Assembly (NCBI GenBank): GCA_963728545.1
Contig: CAVSKO010000002.1
Span: 3,968,001-4,032,000 of the forward strand
Direction of reading: 5' to 3'
DNA: 64,000 nt
DNA from: DASUNP01 sp963728545
GTDB lineage: Bacteria > Acidobacteriota > Blastocatellia > UBA7656
The position numbers and the translations under genes are program-made. The notes under the pieces are model-generated. The model ran no database searches and was not told the DNA's origin. It worked only from the letters and a program-made list of their open reading frames with translations. This document shows positions 27,232 to 35,820 of this stretch, one piece after another (within the stretch, counting starts at the first letter, position 1; each line of letters opens with the position of its first letter).

Positions 27232-28125
27232 CTAGTCAGTTTCGTCATGCTCAATATGCTTCCGCGCTTCCTCTGGTGTGAGGCCTTCATGCACAATAGC
27301 CTTAAGGGCCGAAACTATAGGCTGAGGGCAATCCCTGCTGAACACGTTTCTGCCAAAGCTAACTCCTGCCCCCCCTGCTTGAATTACCTCGTAGGCCATC
27401 TGTAGTGCGGAATCAACTGGAAGTACTGGACCGCCAGCAACAACGATGGGCACCGGCTTACACGCATCGACAACAATTCTGAAAGACTCTGGATCGCCTG
27501 TGTATTTAGTTTTTATGAGATCGACACCCAGGTCAACCCCCACTCGTGCTGAGTGAGCGACAAGCTCTGCGTACCGCTTCGAATCGTTCTGCTTAAGTTC
27601 GTCGTAGTTATCGTCACCTGCTGTTGTTTCAGAACGGGGATACATGATGCCCAGTAATGGCATGCCGTAAGATTCACATTCTTGGGAAACTGAGCCAAGA
27701 ATCCTAAGCATTTCGGGCTCATATTTGCTACTGATGTTTACATGTACAGCAACGGCATCGAGTCCAAGCTGCGTGGCTTGGTGTACACTTCCGACTTGCA
27801 CCTTTCGTGTATGTTGGGAACGGCTGGTACTTGCCGTAAGGTTCACAATTCCGGCAACGCGCGAGAGCAGCCTCCCATCATTTCGAAACACCCCTGGAAA
27901 TGACAGCAAAGCATCAGGTGGATCTAGAAGGATTTTCTGAATTTTGGATTCTACCTGCTCTAATCCTATACTAGGTCCGAAAATCAGACTGTCATCAATC
28001 GGCACAATTAAGGTTCGACCGCTAGCGCGAGAAAACAGACGAGTCATTCGCCGAATCTTGCCCGCCTGAGCGTAACTCAATTCGTTGAACATCTCAGCAA
28101 CAATGTTTTGGCCAGATTTTTCCAT
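27232..28125 (-). CDS. Class I aldolase of the DhnA/FbaB family
   Basis: 297 aa TIM barrel. Key features: TLIVPIDDSLIFGP near the N-terminus, AVAVHVNISS, PLLGIMYPR, the Schiff-base lysine region VDLIKTKYTGDPESF, and PIVVAGGPVLP with GGAGVSFGRNVF as phosphate-binding end. The family includes archaeal-type fructose-bisphosphate aldolase, ADH synthase of aromatic amino acid and antibiotic pathways (2-amino-3,7-dideoxyheptulosonate), and the AI-2 aldolase LsrF. Overlaps the SDR gene by one base. With SDR, PPOX and a methyltransferase beside it, a role in making a specialised metabolite is more likely than glycolysis. Confidence 0.85.
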   Translation of the reverse strand: MEKSGQNIVAEMFNELSYAQAGKIRRMTRLFSRASGRTLIVPIDDSLIFGPSIGLEQVESKIQKILLDPPDALLSFPGVFRNDGRLLSRVAGIVNLTASTSRSQHTRKVQVGSVHQATQLGLDAVAVHVNISSKYEPEMLRILGSVSQECESYGMPLLGIMYPRSETTAGDDNYDELKQNDSKRYAELVAHSARVGVDLGVDLIKTKYTGDPESFRIVVDACKPVPIVVAGGPVLPVDSALQMAYEVIQAGGAGVSFGRNVFSRDCPQPIVSALKAIVHEGLTPEEARKHIEHDETD

Positions 28126-28868
28126 TATGCAATCATGCCACCATCGAGTGGAATAGATGTCCCGTTCAAGTATGCGGCCTCAGGCGAAGCCAAAAAAAGC
28201 GCCAACCTAGCTAGCTCTGAGGGCTTCAACATTCTATTAGCAGGGATTTCTTCACACACTTCCTTCAGGTAACTTCTAACAGTACCTCCGCTCCTTGCGG
28301 CTTCTCGTTTGCCGATCTCTCTCATCATGTCTGAGTCAATCGGCCCCGCACAGATATCATTGCAAGTGATTCCGTAAACTGCATACTCCTTCGCAATGGT
28401 CTTTGTAAGTCCCGATAATCCATGCTTTGAAACTGTATACGGGAAATTCCCTTCAACACCGCGCAGCCCATAGATTGAAGAAATGTTTATGATTCTTCCC
28501 GCGCGCTTCTTAATCATTGCAGGAAGGCACTGCCGAATAATTAAGAAAGGGGCGGTGAGATTGACCCGCAATGTTTTATGCCAATCTTCGATAGTGACTT
28601 CGTGAGTCTGGATGTCGCTAATGTTGATCCCCGCATTGTTTATAATTACATCAAAGTTGACCTTTGGAAGTTCGAAGTCCTTTTCAAAGTCCAATTGGAT
28701 TGGTTCAGCACCGAATTGATTCTTCAATCGGTTAGCGGTTGATTTATCACGGCAATACTGAAAGGCCACGCGATAACCGTTTGAAGCAAACGCTCGGACG
28801 AGTGCTTTACCCACAGAACCGGTACCACCTGTAATGAAAACGGCGCGCGACTTCTTATTCACTGTCAT
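28125..28868 (-). CDS. SDR-family reductase (FabG-like)
   Basis: 247 aa, classical short-chain dehydrogenase: cofactor motif TGGTGSVGKAL, DVIINNAGI, catalytic Ser in INISSIYG, YTVSKHG for Tyr/Lys, and the C-terminal LNGTSIPLDGGM. Uses NAD(P)H to reduce a keto group. First gene of the operon. The GGAG of its ribosome-binding site lies right at the edge of an ISAs1-family element (28884), so the native promoter has been separated from the operon. Confidence 0.9.
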   Translation of the reverse strand: MTVNKKSRAVFITGGTGSVGKALVRAFASNGYRVAFQYCRDKSTANRLKNQFGAEPIQLDFEKDFELPKVNFDVIINNAGINISDIQTHEVTIEDWHKTLRVNLTAPFLIIRQCLPAMIKKRAGRIINISSIYGLRGVEGNFPYTVSKHGLSGLTKTIAKEYAVYGITCNDICAGPIDSDMMREIGKREAARSGGTVRSYLKEVCEEIPANRMLKPSELARLALFLASPEAAYLNGTSIPLDGGMIA

Positions 28869-28883
28869 ATCGAAACCAACTCC

Positions 28884-29878
28884 TTAGGGCAATCGCATCT
28901 CAAGTGTTGAGAACTTTAAGCAGATAGCTATCATCCAAAGCTGCTTTGAGCCGTTTTGTCTTCACTCCACGCTTGAGTGTCTTCTCTTGCTGTAACAGAT
29001 TTAGTGCTATCCGCCTTGTCAGCCCAAAGTTTTCTGCTGCGTGTCCTACTCTTACTCGTGAATCATCTTCCCGAAATACTACGTCCAGTATCCAATGCAA
29101 GGAGTTCTCTATTGACCAATGCCCTCTGACTGCCTCTGCTAATCTCATTGCATCTACCGGCAAACTGCTCAGGTAATATCGCTTCTCTTCACTTGTCTGC
29201 TCGTTTATCTCTCGCCTTGCCTCACACATCCCCAGACTCTCTAACCCTGGCCATTCAAACTTCTCTTTCAGCCACTCTGGCGCGTTGACATGCCAGTACT
29301 TTCGAACCTCTATTCGACCATGCTCACCATCTACCGTCTCGTGCCTGCTGATTTGGAAGCCATAAGTGTGGTCATTTACCACCGACTCGAAGAAAAGTGC
29401 TACTTCTTTGTAGATGTTGCCTTGATTGCCCTTCAGTGACAGCACGTAATCTGCTTCCTGATTGAGAATCTCCGAAGCTATCTCTTTCTGGCAGTTCAGA
29501 GCATCAACGGTAACTATGCAGCCTTTGACTTCCAACAACCTCAGCAACTGCGGCACGGCTGTGATCTCGTTTGAATCCCCTGAGACTTTGACTTGTCCCA
29601 ACATCAAGCGATTAGCTCTCGACCAGGCGCTGACTAATTCTATAGCTCGTTGCCCAGAAGATCGGTTGTGGGAGCGGCGTAGTTTCTTACCATCTATAGG
29701 GACTATTTGCTGGTCGGTCAGATCGGCCACTGCACGAACCCAACTCAAGAAGCCTTGCTGAAACTGACCAGGCTTTAGTCGAGCAAAAACCCGCCCGATT
29801 GAAATCCTTTCAGACTATCCACGCTCTTACTACGGTGTAAAGTCATCTCCTACTTTTCTTATGATGCGATTGCCCTAA
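28884..29878 (-). mobile_element. ISAs1-family element with internal deletion
   Basis: Ends TTAGGGCAATCGCAT at 28884-28898 and its exact reverse complement at 29864-29878. 995 bp, shorter than a usual ISAs1 element. The transposase lacks about the first 90 codons, whereas both ends are kept, so an internal deletion has occurred; it could still be moved in trans. No matching target duplication is visible. Confidence 0.75.
28900..29748 (-). pseudogene. ISAs1-family transposase, N-terminally truncated
   Basis: The remaining 282 aa carry VPIDGKKLRRS (first Asp), IVTVDALNCQKEIA (second Asp), YVLSLKGNQ and RGHWSIENSLHWILDVVFRED with the catalytic Glu. Upstream the frame continues a short way (GRVFARLKPGQFQQGF) before losing similarity, which marks the deletion point near 29810. 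Confidence 0.8.
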
Positions 29879-29909
29879 ACATCGGTACACTTACAGAGAC
29901 ATAGGTAGA

Positions 29910-31215
29910 CAGGGTTCCTGCAAAGTCGCTTGACAACTGAAAAGAAAAGACCTACCTCGGTTCAATAGCAAATTAATCCAAAACTGAACCGGAGGAAGGT
30001 CTTAGATGAAGCATAACACTGCAAGCTTCTCATTGGAGCAAAAAAACGACCCTTTTATCTTTGATGTTGACTCACTGTTCTATCATCTCGACTGCCTTAC
30101 CGATCACCGCGATCCTCGTGGGGTGCGTTACCCTCTGGCTGTCGCTCTGGTCTTTGTCATCCTGGCAAAGCTTGCCGGCGAGGATGACCCCGAAGCCATT
30201 GCTCACTGGGTTTCGCTTCGCAAACAGATGCTCATTGAAGCTCTCTGCCTTAAGAGAAAATCTACTCCCCACCCAACGACCTACACTCGCATTCTTGGTC
30301 GGGCGGTTTCGGTCGAGCAACTTCAAGAATCATTCACACAGTTTCTGCTCTCGACTGTCGAAGGTGGCTTGTCTGTAGAGATGCCCTTAGATGGAAAGAC
30401 TTTGCGTGGAACGATTCCTCCCGGAAAAACTCAGGGAGTTCATCTGCTGGCAGCATATCTTCCTAGTGAGGGTATTGTGCTTTTCCAGGTCGAAGTCGGA
30501 AGCAAAGAAAACGAGATAGTTGCAGCGCCACGAGTCTTAAAAGGCGTGGATTTAAAGGGAAAAATCGTGACAGGCGATGCGATGTTTGCACAACGCGAAC
30601 TGTCTCAACAGGTTGTCGAAGGCGGAGCAGAGTATGTGTGGACAGTCAAAGACAATCAATCGAGTTTGCGTGCAGAGATAGAGGCAGCATTCGAGATAGA
30701 GGAAGGCAAGACGGCGCTGAAAGCGATGAAGAATGACTTCTCGCGAGCTGAGACAATAGAAAAAGGACACGGACGAATAGAGGAGAGGCGACTTGTGGCG
30801 ACCAGCCTTTTGAAGGGATATTTGCAGTGGCCCTGGCTTGAACAGGTCTTCAAGATTGAGCGAGAAATCGAAGAGATCAGCACAGGCAAGAAGCGAAGCG
30901 AGGTTCTCATATGGAGTCACTAGCCTGACAAGGGAAGAAGCCACAGCCGAACGCTTGATGGAAATAGTGAGAGGGCACTGGGGGATAGAAAACGGGTTGC
31001 ACTATCGGAAAGACAAGACGTTGCGGGAAGATGGATGTAGATTGAGGAGAGGAGAAGCGGCGCAGGTGATGGCAGTGATAAACAACCTGATAATAGGGCT
31101 GGTCTTGAGGCAAGGGACAAGGAATCTGGCAGAGGCGAGGAGAATCTACAGTGCCTATCCGCTTGAGGCGTTGAATCTGATTTTGCGCCGGTAGGCCGAC
31201 TTTGCAACAGCCCTG
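29910..31215 (+). mobile_element. ISAs1-family element capping the cassette array
   Basis: Inverted ends CAGGGTTCCTGCAAAGTCG (left) and, read inward, CAGGGCTGTTGCAAAGTCG (right). 1306 bp. Its right end touches the surviving right arm of an attC site; the left flank has no attC sequence and no target duplication is found, so an IS-mediated deletion probably removed the left arm of that attC together with whatever preceded it. Confidence 0.85.
30006..31194 (+). pseudogene. ISAs1-family transposase with one-base frameshift
   Basis: Motifs in order: DHRDPRGVRYPLAVAL, MPLDGKTLRGT, IVTGDAMFAQREL, YVWTVKDNQ, and in the second frame RGHWGIENGLHYRKDKTLRED. An extra A near 30909 (CTCATATGG for CTCTATGG) shifts from EVLIWSH to YGVTSLTREEA. 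Corrected length is about 395 aa. The site is not an obvious slippery run, so damage or a sequencing error is more likely than programmed frameshifting. Confidence 0.8.
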
Positions 31216-31238
31216 CCCGATAATGCGCAGCGTTAGAT
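31216..31238 (+). other. attC site 0, right-arm remnant
   Basis: CCCGATAATGCGCAGCGTTAGAT matches the right arm of the attC at 36881-36972. R' is GTTAGAT (GTTRRRY) at 31232-31238. The left arm is replaced by the ISAs1 element ending at 31215. It marks the start of cassette 1. Confidence 0.85.
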
Positions 31239-31271
31239 TGCTTCGTGAGTACTCTGGTACAATCCTGAGTC

Positions 31272-31514
31272 ATGCCTGCGATTCTAAGAATTGGCCCTTA
31301 TCGTTTCTACTTCTACAGTCATGAACCTAATGAGCCGCCGCACATTCATATTGATCGGGATAACCTATCTGCAAAGTTCTGGTTGAGGCCAATAAGTTTG
31401 GCTCGTAATTTCGGTTATAGCGCAAAAGAATTGCGTAAGCTACAATCATTAGTGATAGAACATCAAACGGAGCTATTGGAGGCTTGGAATGGGTATTTTG
31501 GCGTTAGCGGCTGA
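31272..31514 (+). CDS. DUF4160 protein (cassette 1)
   Basis: 80 aa with the DUF4160 signature: RIGPYRFYFYSHEPNEPPHI then HIDRD and a C-terminal helical part LARNFGYSAKELRKLQSLV. Overlaps the next gene by 26 bp. DUF4160/DUF2442 pairs are common in integron cassettes and mobile elements and are proposed toxin-antitoxin modules, though unproven. First gene of cassette 1, reading in the usual cassette direction. Confidence 0.85.
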   Translation: MPAILRIGPYRFYFYSHEPNEPPHIHIDRDNLSAKFWLRPISLARNFGYSAKELRKLQSLVIEHQTELLEAWNGYFGVSG

Positions 31515-31953
31515 TGAACGTGTCGCAGATGTAGAGGTCACAGATTCAACGTTGAGCGTGACACTAATGGATGGTCGAACAATAATTGTGCCGCTTGCCT
31601 GGTATCCTAGACTTCTAAATGCGTCTGAGGCAGAGCGGAATAAATGGCGAATCGGCGGAGGGGGGTATGGCATTCATTGGCCCGAAATCGACGAGGATTT
31701 GAGTACAGAAGGGTTGCTTCGTGGGGCACCAGCGCCCCGCCAGCAGTTTTTAAATGTAAATCAGAAAGATCTAGCATCAAGTATGCAGAAAGCACCATGG
31801 CATTCGATTAAACAATCTGTCTACCACGATAATGCTGAGTGCAATACCGGTAACAACATTTCACGCGAAGACCTTAGACAGGGAACCGGCGGTAAGCCTC
31901 TTTGCCAAGAGTGCTGTAGTCTCAACAAGTCTGTCTGCCCGCCCGCAATCTAA
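31489..31953 (+). CDS. DUF2442 protein with C-terminal Zn-ribbon-like tail (cassette 1)
   Basis: 154 aa. Residues 1-75 form a DUF2442 domain (VADVEVTDSTLSVTLMDGR, IIVPLAWYPRL). The rest is an unusual extension with HDNAECNTGNN and GTGGKPLCQECCSLN, that is one His and four or five Cys spaced like a small zinc ribbon. The stop TAA lies in the R'' sequence of the next attC, as is usual for cassettes. The pairing with DUF4160 suggests regulation of, or binding to, that protein; the tail may add nucleic-acid or protein binding. Confidence 0.8.
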   Translation: MGILALAADERVADVEVTDSTLSVTLMDGRTIIVPLAWYPRLLNASEAERNKWRIGGGGYGIHWPEIDEDLSTEGLLRGAPAPRQQFLNVNQKDLASSMQKAPWHSIKQSVYHDNAECNTGNNISREDLRQGTGGKPLCQECCSLNKSVCPPAI

Positions 31954-32039
31954 CAAACGCATGCAACGGAGGCCGCGAGGCAAGTCTCGCATAAATCCAT
32001 CAGTGCGGCTCGCGGCCCCGCTGATGCGAGTCGTTAGGT
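31948..32039 (+). other. attC site 1 (92 bp)
   Basis: R'' ATCTAAC (31948-31954) and R' GTTAGGT (32033-32039). The inner arms CGCATGCAACGGAGGCCGCG and CGCGGCCCCGCTGATGCG pair with an unpaired G in the left arm, the extrahelical base that orients bottom-strand recombination by integron integrases. Confidence 0.92.
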
Positions 32040-32096
32040 GCCTGATATGCTGTTGTGAGGCAAGTAAGGCTGGGGCTATCATACATCAATAGCATT

Positions 32097-32692
32097 ATGA
32101 GTAATCCTAAGTTAAGCAAAGAATTCGCAGATAATCTTTATGACCAAATCTTTGACATCTGGGCTAACCCTGAGATTGAACGTAGGAAAAGAGCCGGGGT
32201 GCTGCCAGCTAACTTTACCCCTTGGGCAGTGCAAGTCATCATGGACCCGGACGGAGTTGAACAGGTTCGCTTCAACGAAGAGGCTCACGGAGTCTTTCAC
32301 TTGCGTACTCAAGGTACAACACCCCAGTCAGGCAAGATCAATCCCGCTGAGTTCCATACTTTGGTCGGCAACATAGAGGGGTTTGTCCTTACTGATGAGG
32401 ATTCGCCGAATGCCGCGCATATTACCCTCATCCGTCATCTTGAAGGATTTTTTATTGCCTTCGATTTTCTCTATAATGCAGGCCGGGTTTAGGAGATACG
32501 GATCATAGATTTGCCCAACTGCTCAATAGGCTTGCTGGCTTGCGTAACCCGGCTCGCTATCCGAATGAAAGTTTTGAATTTGATCTTAATGAGGCTAGTG
32601 AAATGCTAAGAACTGCTGAAGATATGTACTCTACTCTACTAGCAAAAGCGCCGCCTCGTACTCGTAAAACTCTCGCAAACGACGGCACCTAA
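32097..32692 (+). pseudogene. Unknown protein of cassette 2, one-base frameshift
   Basis: The first frame (to 32492) reads from MSNPKLSKEFADNLYDQIFD to IAFDFLYNAG. Around 32485 one base is missing; the -1 frame continues GLGDTDHRFAQLLNRLAGLR, NPARYPNESFEFDLNEASEM and ends at the TAA within R'' of attC 2. Corrected length about 198 aa. The second half is helical and HEPN-like in look. I do not recognise the family. Start chosen at 32097 because upstream codons lie in the attC spacer. Confidence 0.6.
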
Positions 32693-32779
32693 CAAGCGCA
32701 TGCAGTGGAGCCGCGCAAGCGAGTTTCTTATCGTTCTTTGAGTGTTACGTGCGCGGCCCGGTCATCCCAACCGTTAGAC
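32687..32779 (+). other. attC site 2 (93 bp)
   Basis: R'' ACCTAAC (32687-32693), R' GTTAGAC (32773-32779). Arms GCATGCAGTGGAGCCGCGC and GCGCGGCCCGGTCATCCC are more diverged than in sites 1, 3, 5 and 6, so this cassette probably came from another source. Confidence 0.85.
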
Positions 32780-32919
32780 TCCTCATCGTAAGGCGCTGCT
32801 AACATATATTGAACTTATGTGATATAAGCTCGTATTTCTCAATGTTGTAATCTTTTTATCCAGGTTAGTATTTGGATCTGTTTTGAATTTGATTCCAATA
32901 TCGAGGAAGGAGAATAATT

Positions 32920-33159
32920 ATGAAAAACAGGTTGAACATTTACTTGGTTATTCTTGCTACTGCCTTAATTCCATTGCTGGGCATTGCCTCGAATTCACCA
33001 TCCAACTTAACCTACGCTGGTCTTGGGCTAGTCCTGTATGAAGCAAAGGATAAAAAGGCAGGCCTACCTATTTCAATTCCCCCGACTCAAGAAAAGAACA
33101 GGCTTCTTGTAAGGAAGGCAAATCGTTTTAATGACCCATTGTGGAAGGGCAATAAATAA
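32920..33159 (+). CDS. Small exported protein (cassette 3)
   Basis: 79 aa. An N-terminal hydrophobic stretch (IYLVILATALIPLLGIASNS) looks like a signal peptide or membrane anchor; the rest is short and basic, ending RFNDPLWKGNK. GGAAGGAG lies just upstream at 32905-32912. It shares cassette 3 with the oppositely oriented TIR-WD40 gene and could be its accessory protein. Family unknown. Confidence 0.6.
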   Translation: MKNRLNIYLVILATALIPLLGIASNSPSNLTYAGLGLVLYEAKDKKAGLPISIPPTQEKNRLLVRKANRFNDPLWKGNK

Positions 33160-33195
33160 AGTAATGAACCCCTTATGTGTTGCTTAGGGTTTATC

Positions 33196-34782
33196 TCATT
33201 TTATCCACAGCTTTATTGTCTTGTCTCTGCTGCCACTGGCTAGCAGCTTTCCGTCTGTGGAGAACACTAGTGAGTTTATTACGTCCGTGTGGTTCTTAAG
33301 CGTTTGTCTTAAATCCCAGGATATGGTGTCCCACAACTTAATAAAATTATCCACACTTCCACTTGCTAATAGTCTGCCGTCCGGTGAAAAGGCAATAGCA
33401 AATATTCTCTCGTTGTGTCCACGTAACGTCTGTACCAACGCTCCTGATAGCGAGTCCCACAATCTTACTGTGAGATCATGGTTCCCACTTGCCACTAATT
33501 TACCATCAGGAGAAAATGCAACGCAATAAACATAGCTGCTATCAGCATCTAAGGTTGTTTTCAAAGCACCTGTTTGCACGTCCCACAGCTTCACTTTACC
33601 ATCCACACTTGAACTGGCTAAAGTTTTGCTATCAGGTGAAAAAGCAACCGAAGTAACTCTTTCACTATGCCCCATAAGAGTGCTTAAGAGTGCCCCTGTT
33701 TGTATATTCCATAGTCTAATAGTCATATCTTTACTTCCGCTTGCTAAGAGAGTACCTTCAGGCGAGAATGATACGGAATATACTTGGTCGCTGTGACCTT
33801 TCAAGGACATAGTTTTTTTCCCAGTCGCTATATTCCATAGTTTTATAGTTTTGTCGTTGCAAGCACTGGCTAATGTTTTTTCATCCGGCGCAATAGCTAT
33901 AGAATTGACAGGGCTATCCTCTTTCAATGTTTGCTTCTCTTTCCCCGTCATAGTTTCCCATACTCTGACTGTCTTATCTTCACTCCCGCTCACAACGGTT
34001 TTGCCATCCGCTGAGAACGCAACTGACCATACCGGATCGCTATGCCCTACAAGAGTCTTATCTAGCTCCCACTTCGGCAAGTTAGTGTTACTAGGATTGG
34101 AATCGGGTAGAATTGCGGAAGCATTGTTGGAACTATTCGAATTAAAGCTCATACCACTCGGGGTATTTAGAAGATACACAATGTAATAAATAGCACCTAG
34201 TATTAGTAGAACAGCCAAAACAACAATAGGTAACCACAGAAGCGAACTTATCTTCCGCACGCTCTCCAAGAGAGAGTTTGATGATTTACTCTTTGAGGAT
34301 GCTTTCAAAGCTGGTTTGAATGATTTTTCATCTAATGCCTCGTTCGATTCTTCAATTGAGCCCTTATTATTTCTATCATTATCTTCTGAGTACCGATCAA
34401 GTTTTTCTTCAATAGATTTTATTATTTGATCTATTTCCGGGTCATCTTGAGTACCTTGCCAATCTACCAGCCGTGCCGCTTGCCTGCGCCCGAATCCTAA
34501 CGGGATTTTTACATCATCAATTAAAATCGGGATAAGCATTCCGCGCCTGATGCCTTCAGATGCTTCCTCTTTCACCCAGTCAGATTCTATTGATTGCTTG
34601 GACCATACGACTATCATGCACTTAGAAGAGTCTATTGCTTCTTGTATAACTTTATCGAAAGACTTGCCCGGTAGAATTCTTCGATCCCACCATACAGACA
34701 AACCATGCTTTTCGAGAGTCTTCACGAGATTCTCAACTCTTGATCTATCTAGCCTGTCATAACTAATAAATATATCACTCAT
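33196..34782 (-). CDS. TIR - transmembrane - seven-blade WD40 protein (cassette 3)
   Basis: 528 aa. Residues 1-135 form a TIR domain (FISYDRLDRSRVENLVKTLE, SVWWDRRILPG, WSKQSIESDWVKEEASEG with the candidate catalytic Glu, LIPILIDD). A Ser/Lys/Glu-rich linker follows, then a transmembrane helix at about 186-208 (LWLPIVVLAVLLILGAIYYI) and seven WD40 repeats (about 240-528; e.g. VAFSPDSKTLASSSVDGKVK). Bacterial TIR domains often cleave NAD; TIR-WD40 proteins are candidates for defence or signalling with the propeller as sensor, here beyond the membrane. It is encoded against the cassette direction, so it must have its own promoter. No frameshift. Confidence 0.88.
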   Translation of the reverse strand: MSDIFISYDRLDRSRVENLVKTLEKHGLSVWWDRRILPGKSFDKVIQEAIDSSKCMIVVWSKQSIESDWVKEEASEGIRRGMLIPILIDDVKIPLGFGRRQAARLVDWQGTQDDPEIDQIIKSIEEKLDRYSEDNDRNNKGSIEESNEALDEKSFKPALKASSKSKSSNSLLESVRKISSLLWLPIVVLAVLLILGAIYYIVYLLNTPSGMSFNSNSSNNASAILPDSNPSNTNLPKWELDKTLVGHSDPVWSVAFSADGKTVVSGSEDKTVRVWETMTGKEKQTLKEDSPVNSIAIAPDEKTLASACNDKTIKLWNIATGKKTMSLKGHSDQVYSVSFSPEGTLLASGSKDMTIRLWNIQTGALLSTLMGHSERVTSVAFSPDSKTLASSSVDGKVKLWDVQTGALKTTLDADSSYVYCVAFSPDGKLVASGNHDLTVRLWDSLSGALVQTLRGHNERIFAIAFSPDGRLLASGSVDNFIKLWDTISWDLRQTLKNHTDVINSLVFSTDGKLLASGSRDKTIKLWIK

Positions 34783-34935
34783 GGGCGATATATCTCCTGC
34801 CTTCGGAATTTGCGTTCACGACAAAGCTATAGGTGAAAGATAATTCATTCTTGTAATACAATTTAGCTTGGCACAGAGTAGTATAATCTAATTGGGTATC
34901 TAAGAATACGAAAACTCTACAACATAAAGGCCGGA

Positions 34936-35027
34936 GTCTAACAAACGCATGCAGCGGAGGCCGCGAAGCGGATTTCGCATCAATCTATCAGTACCGCTCG
35001 TGGCCCCGCTGATGCGCAGCGTTAGGC
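34936..35027 (+). other. attC site 3 (92 bp)
   Basis: R'' GTCTAAC (34936-34942), R' GTTAGGC (35021-35027), arms CGCATGCAGCGGAGGCCGCG and CGTGGCCCCGCTGATGCG. Closely similar to sites 1, 5 and 6. Confidence 0.92.
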
Positions 35028-35101
35028 GCTCGAACAAGCGGTTAACGTGATATGATTGTTACGTGGGAGACTCCCTACCGTGTGCAAACATGGAGTAGTA
35101 A

Positions 35102-35806
35102 GTGGTGGCAAACATGGATACAATATATATCGTAACGTTGTCTAATATATTAATGCTTCTATCATTTTTACTTGCGCTCGGGGCATTGGTCTTAGGTGGC
35201 TTGTTAGCTTATTGGTTAGAAGGAAAGAGCAAGAATAAATTCATCAAACTACTAGGTCCACTAATTGGTATACTGGGAATTTTAGCGGGGCTGGTCGTAA
35301 TAGTTTTTGCAACCCACCAAAGGGAACTAGAGGAACGACAAGAAGCCGCAGCAAAAGATGCGCAAAAACTGCTGTGGGCTGAGTACAATGGGAGAGGCTA
35401 TTTCAAAACTGAGTCGAATTGCAATAAAGATGGGTCACTCAAGCCATATATCAAAGGTAAGGTTCTTGTTATAGACGAGAAGTCTATGGAACTTGATGGG
35501 GTACATTTTCAACTTCCAAATGAGTTGCGGCCTGCTAACCAAGATGATGTTGGGACAATAGTCTTACTGAAATGGGACCTTGATCTTGTAGGCAGATACG
35601 GATCTGGCGGGTATGCATTTGCATCAACATGCTCGGTTCATGTCTGCGATCAAGTTGAACGATGTTTGGTTGCAAGGACTAAGTTTTCGAATCCTCCACC
35701 TGAGAAGATTACTCTCTATGGCTCGTCCCCAGGTCCTGTCGGTGCAACTGGAGAAAAGCCTGTTTCGGAAGTTCTGGACTATATTGAGAAACTGCCGAGG
35801 CAGTGA
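35102..35806 (+). CDS. Membrane protein of cassette 4
   Basis: 234 aa (GTG start with GGAG at 35091; the ATG at 35114 is an alternative). Two N-terminal transmembrane helices (ILMLLSFLLALGALVLGGLL and LLGPLIGILGILAGLVVIVF) are followed by a coiled-coil-like segment (HQRELEERQEAAAKDAQKL) and a soluble domain with several cysteines (ESNCNKDG, CSVHVCDQVERC). Family not recognised. Layout resembles membrane-anchored effectors or sensors common in cassettes. Confidence 0.75.
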   Translation: MVANMDTIYIVTLSNILMLLSFLLALGALVLGGLLAYWLEGKSKNKFIKLLGPLIGILGILAGLVVIVFATHQRELEERQEAAAKDAQKLLWAEYNGRGYFKTESNCNKDGSLKPYIKGKVLVIDEKSMELDGVHFQLPNELRPANQDDVGTIVLLKWDLDLVGRYGSGGYAFASTCSVHVCDQVERCLVARTKFSNPPPEKITLYGSSPGPVGATGEKPVSEVLDYIEKLPRQ

Positions 35807-35820
35807 GTTGTAAAGCCCGC

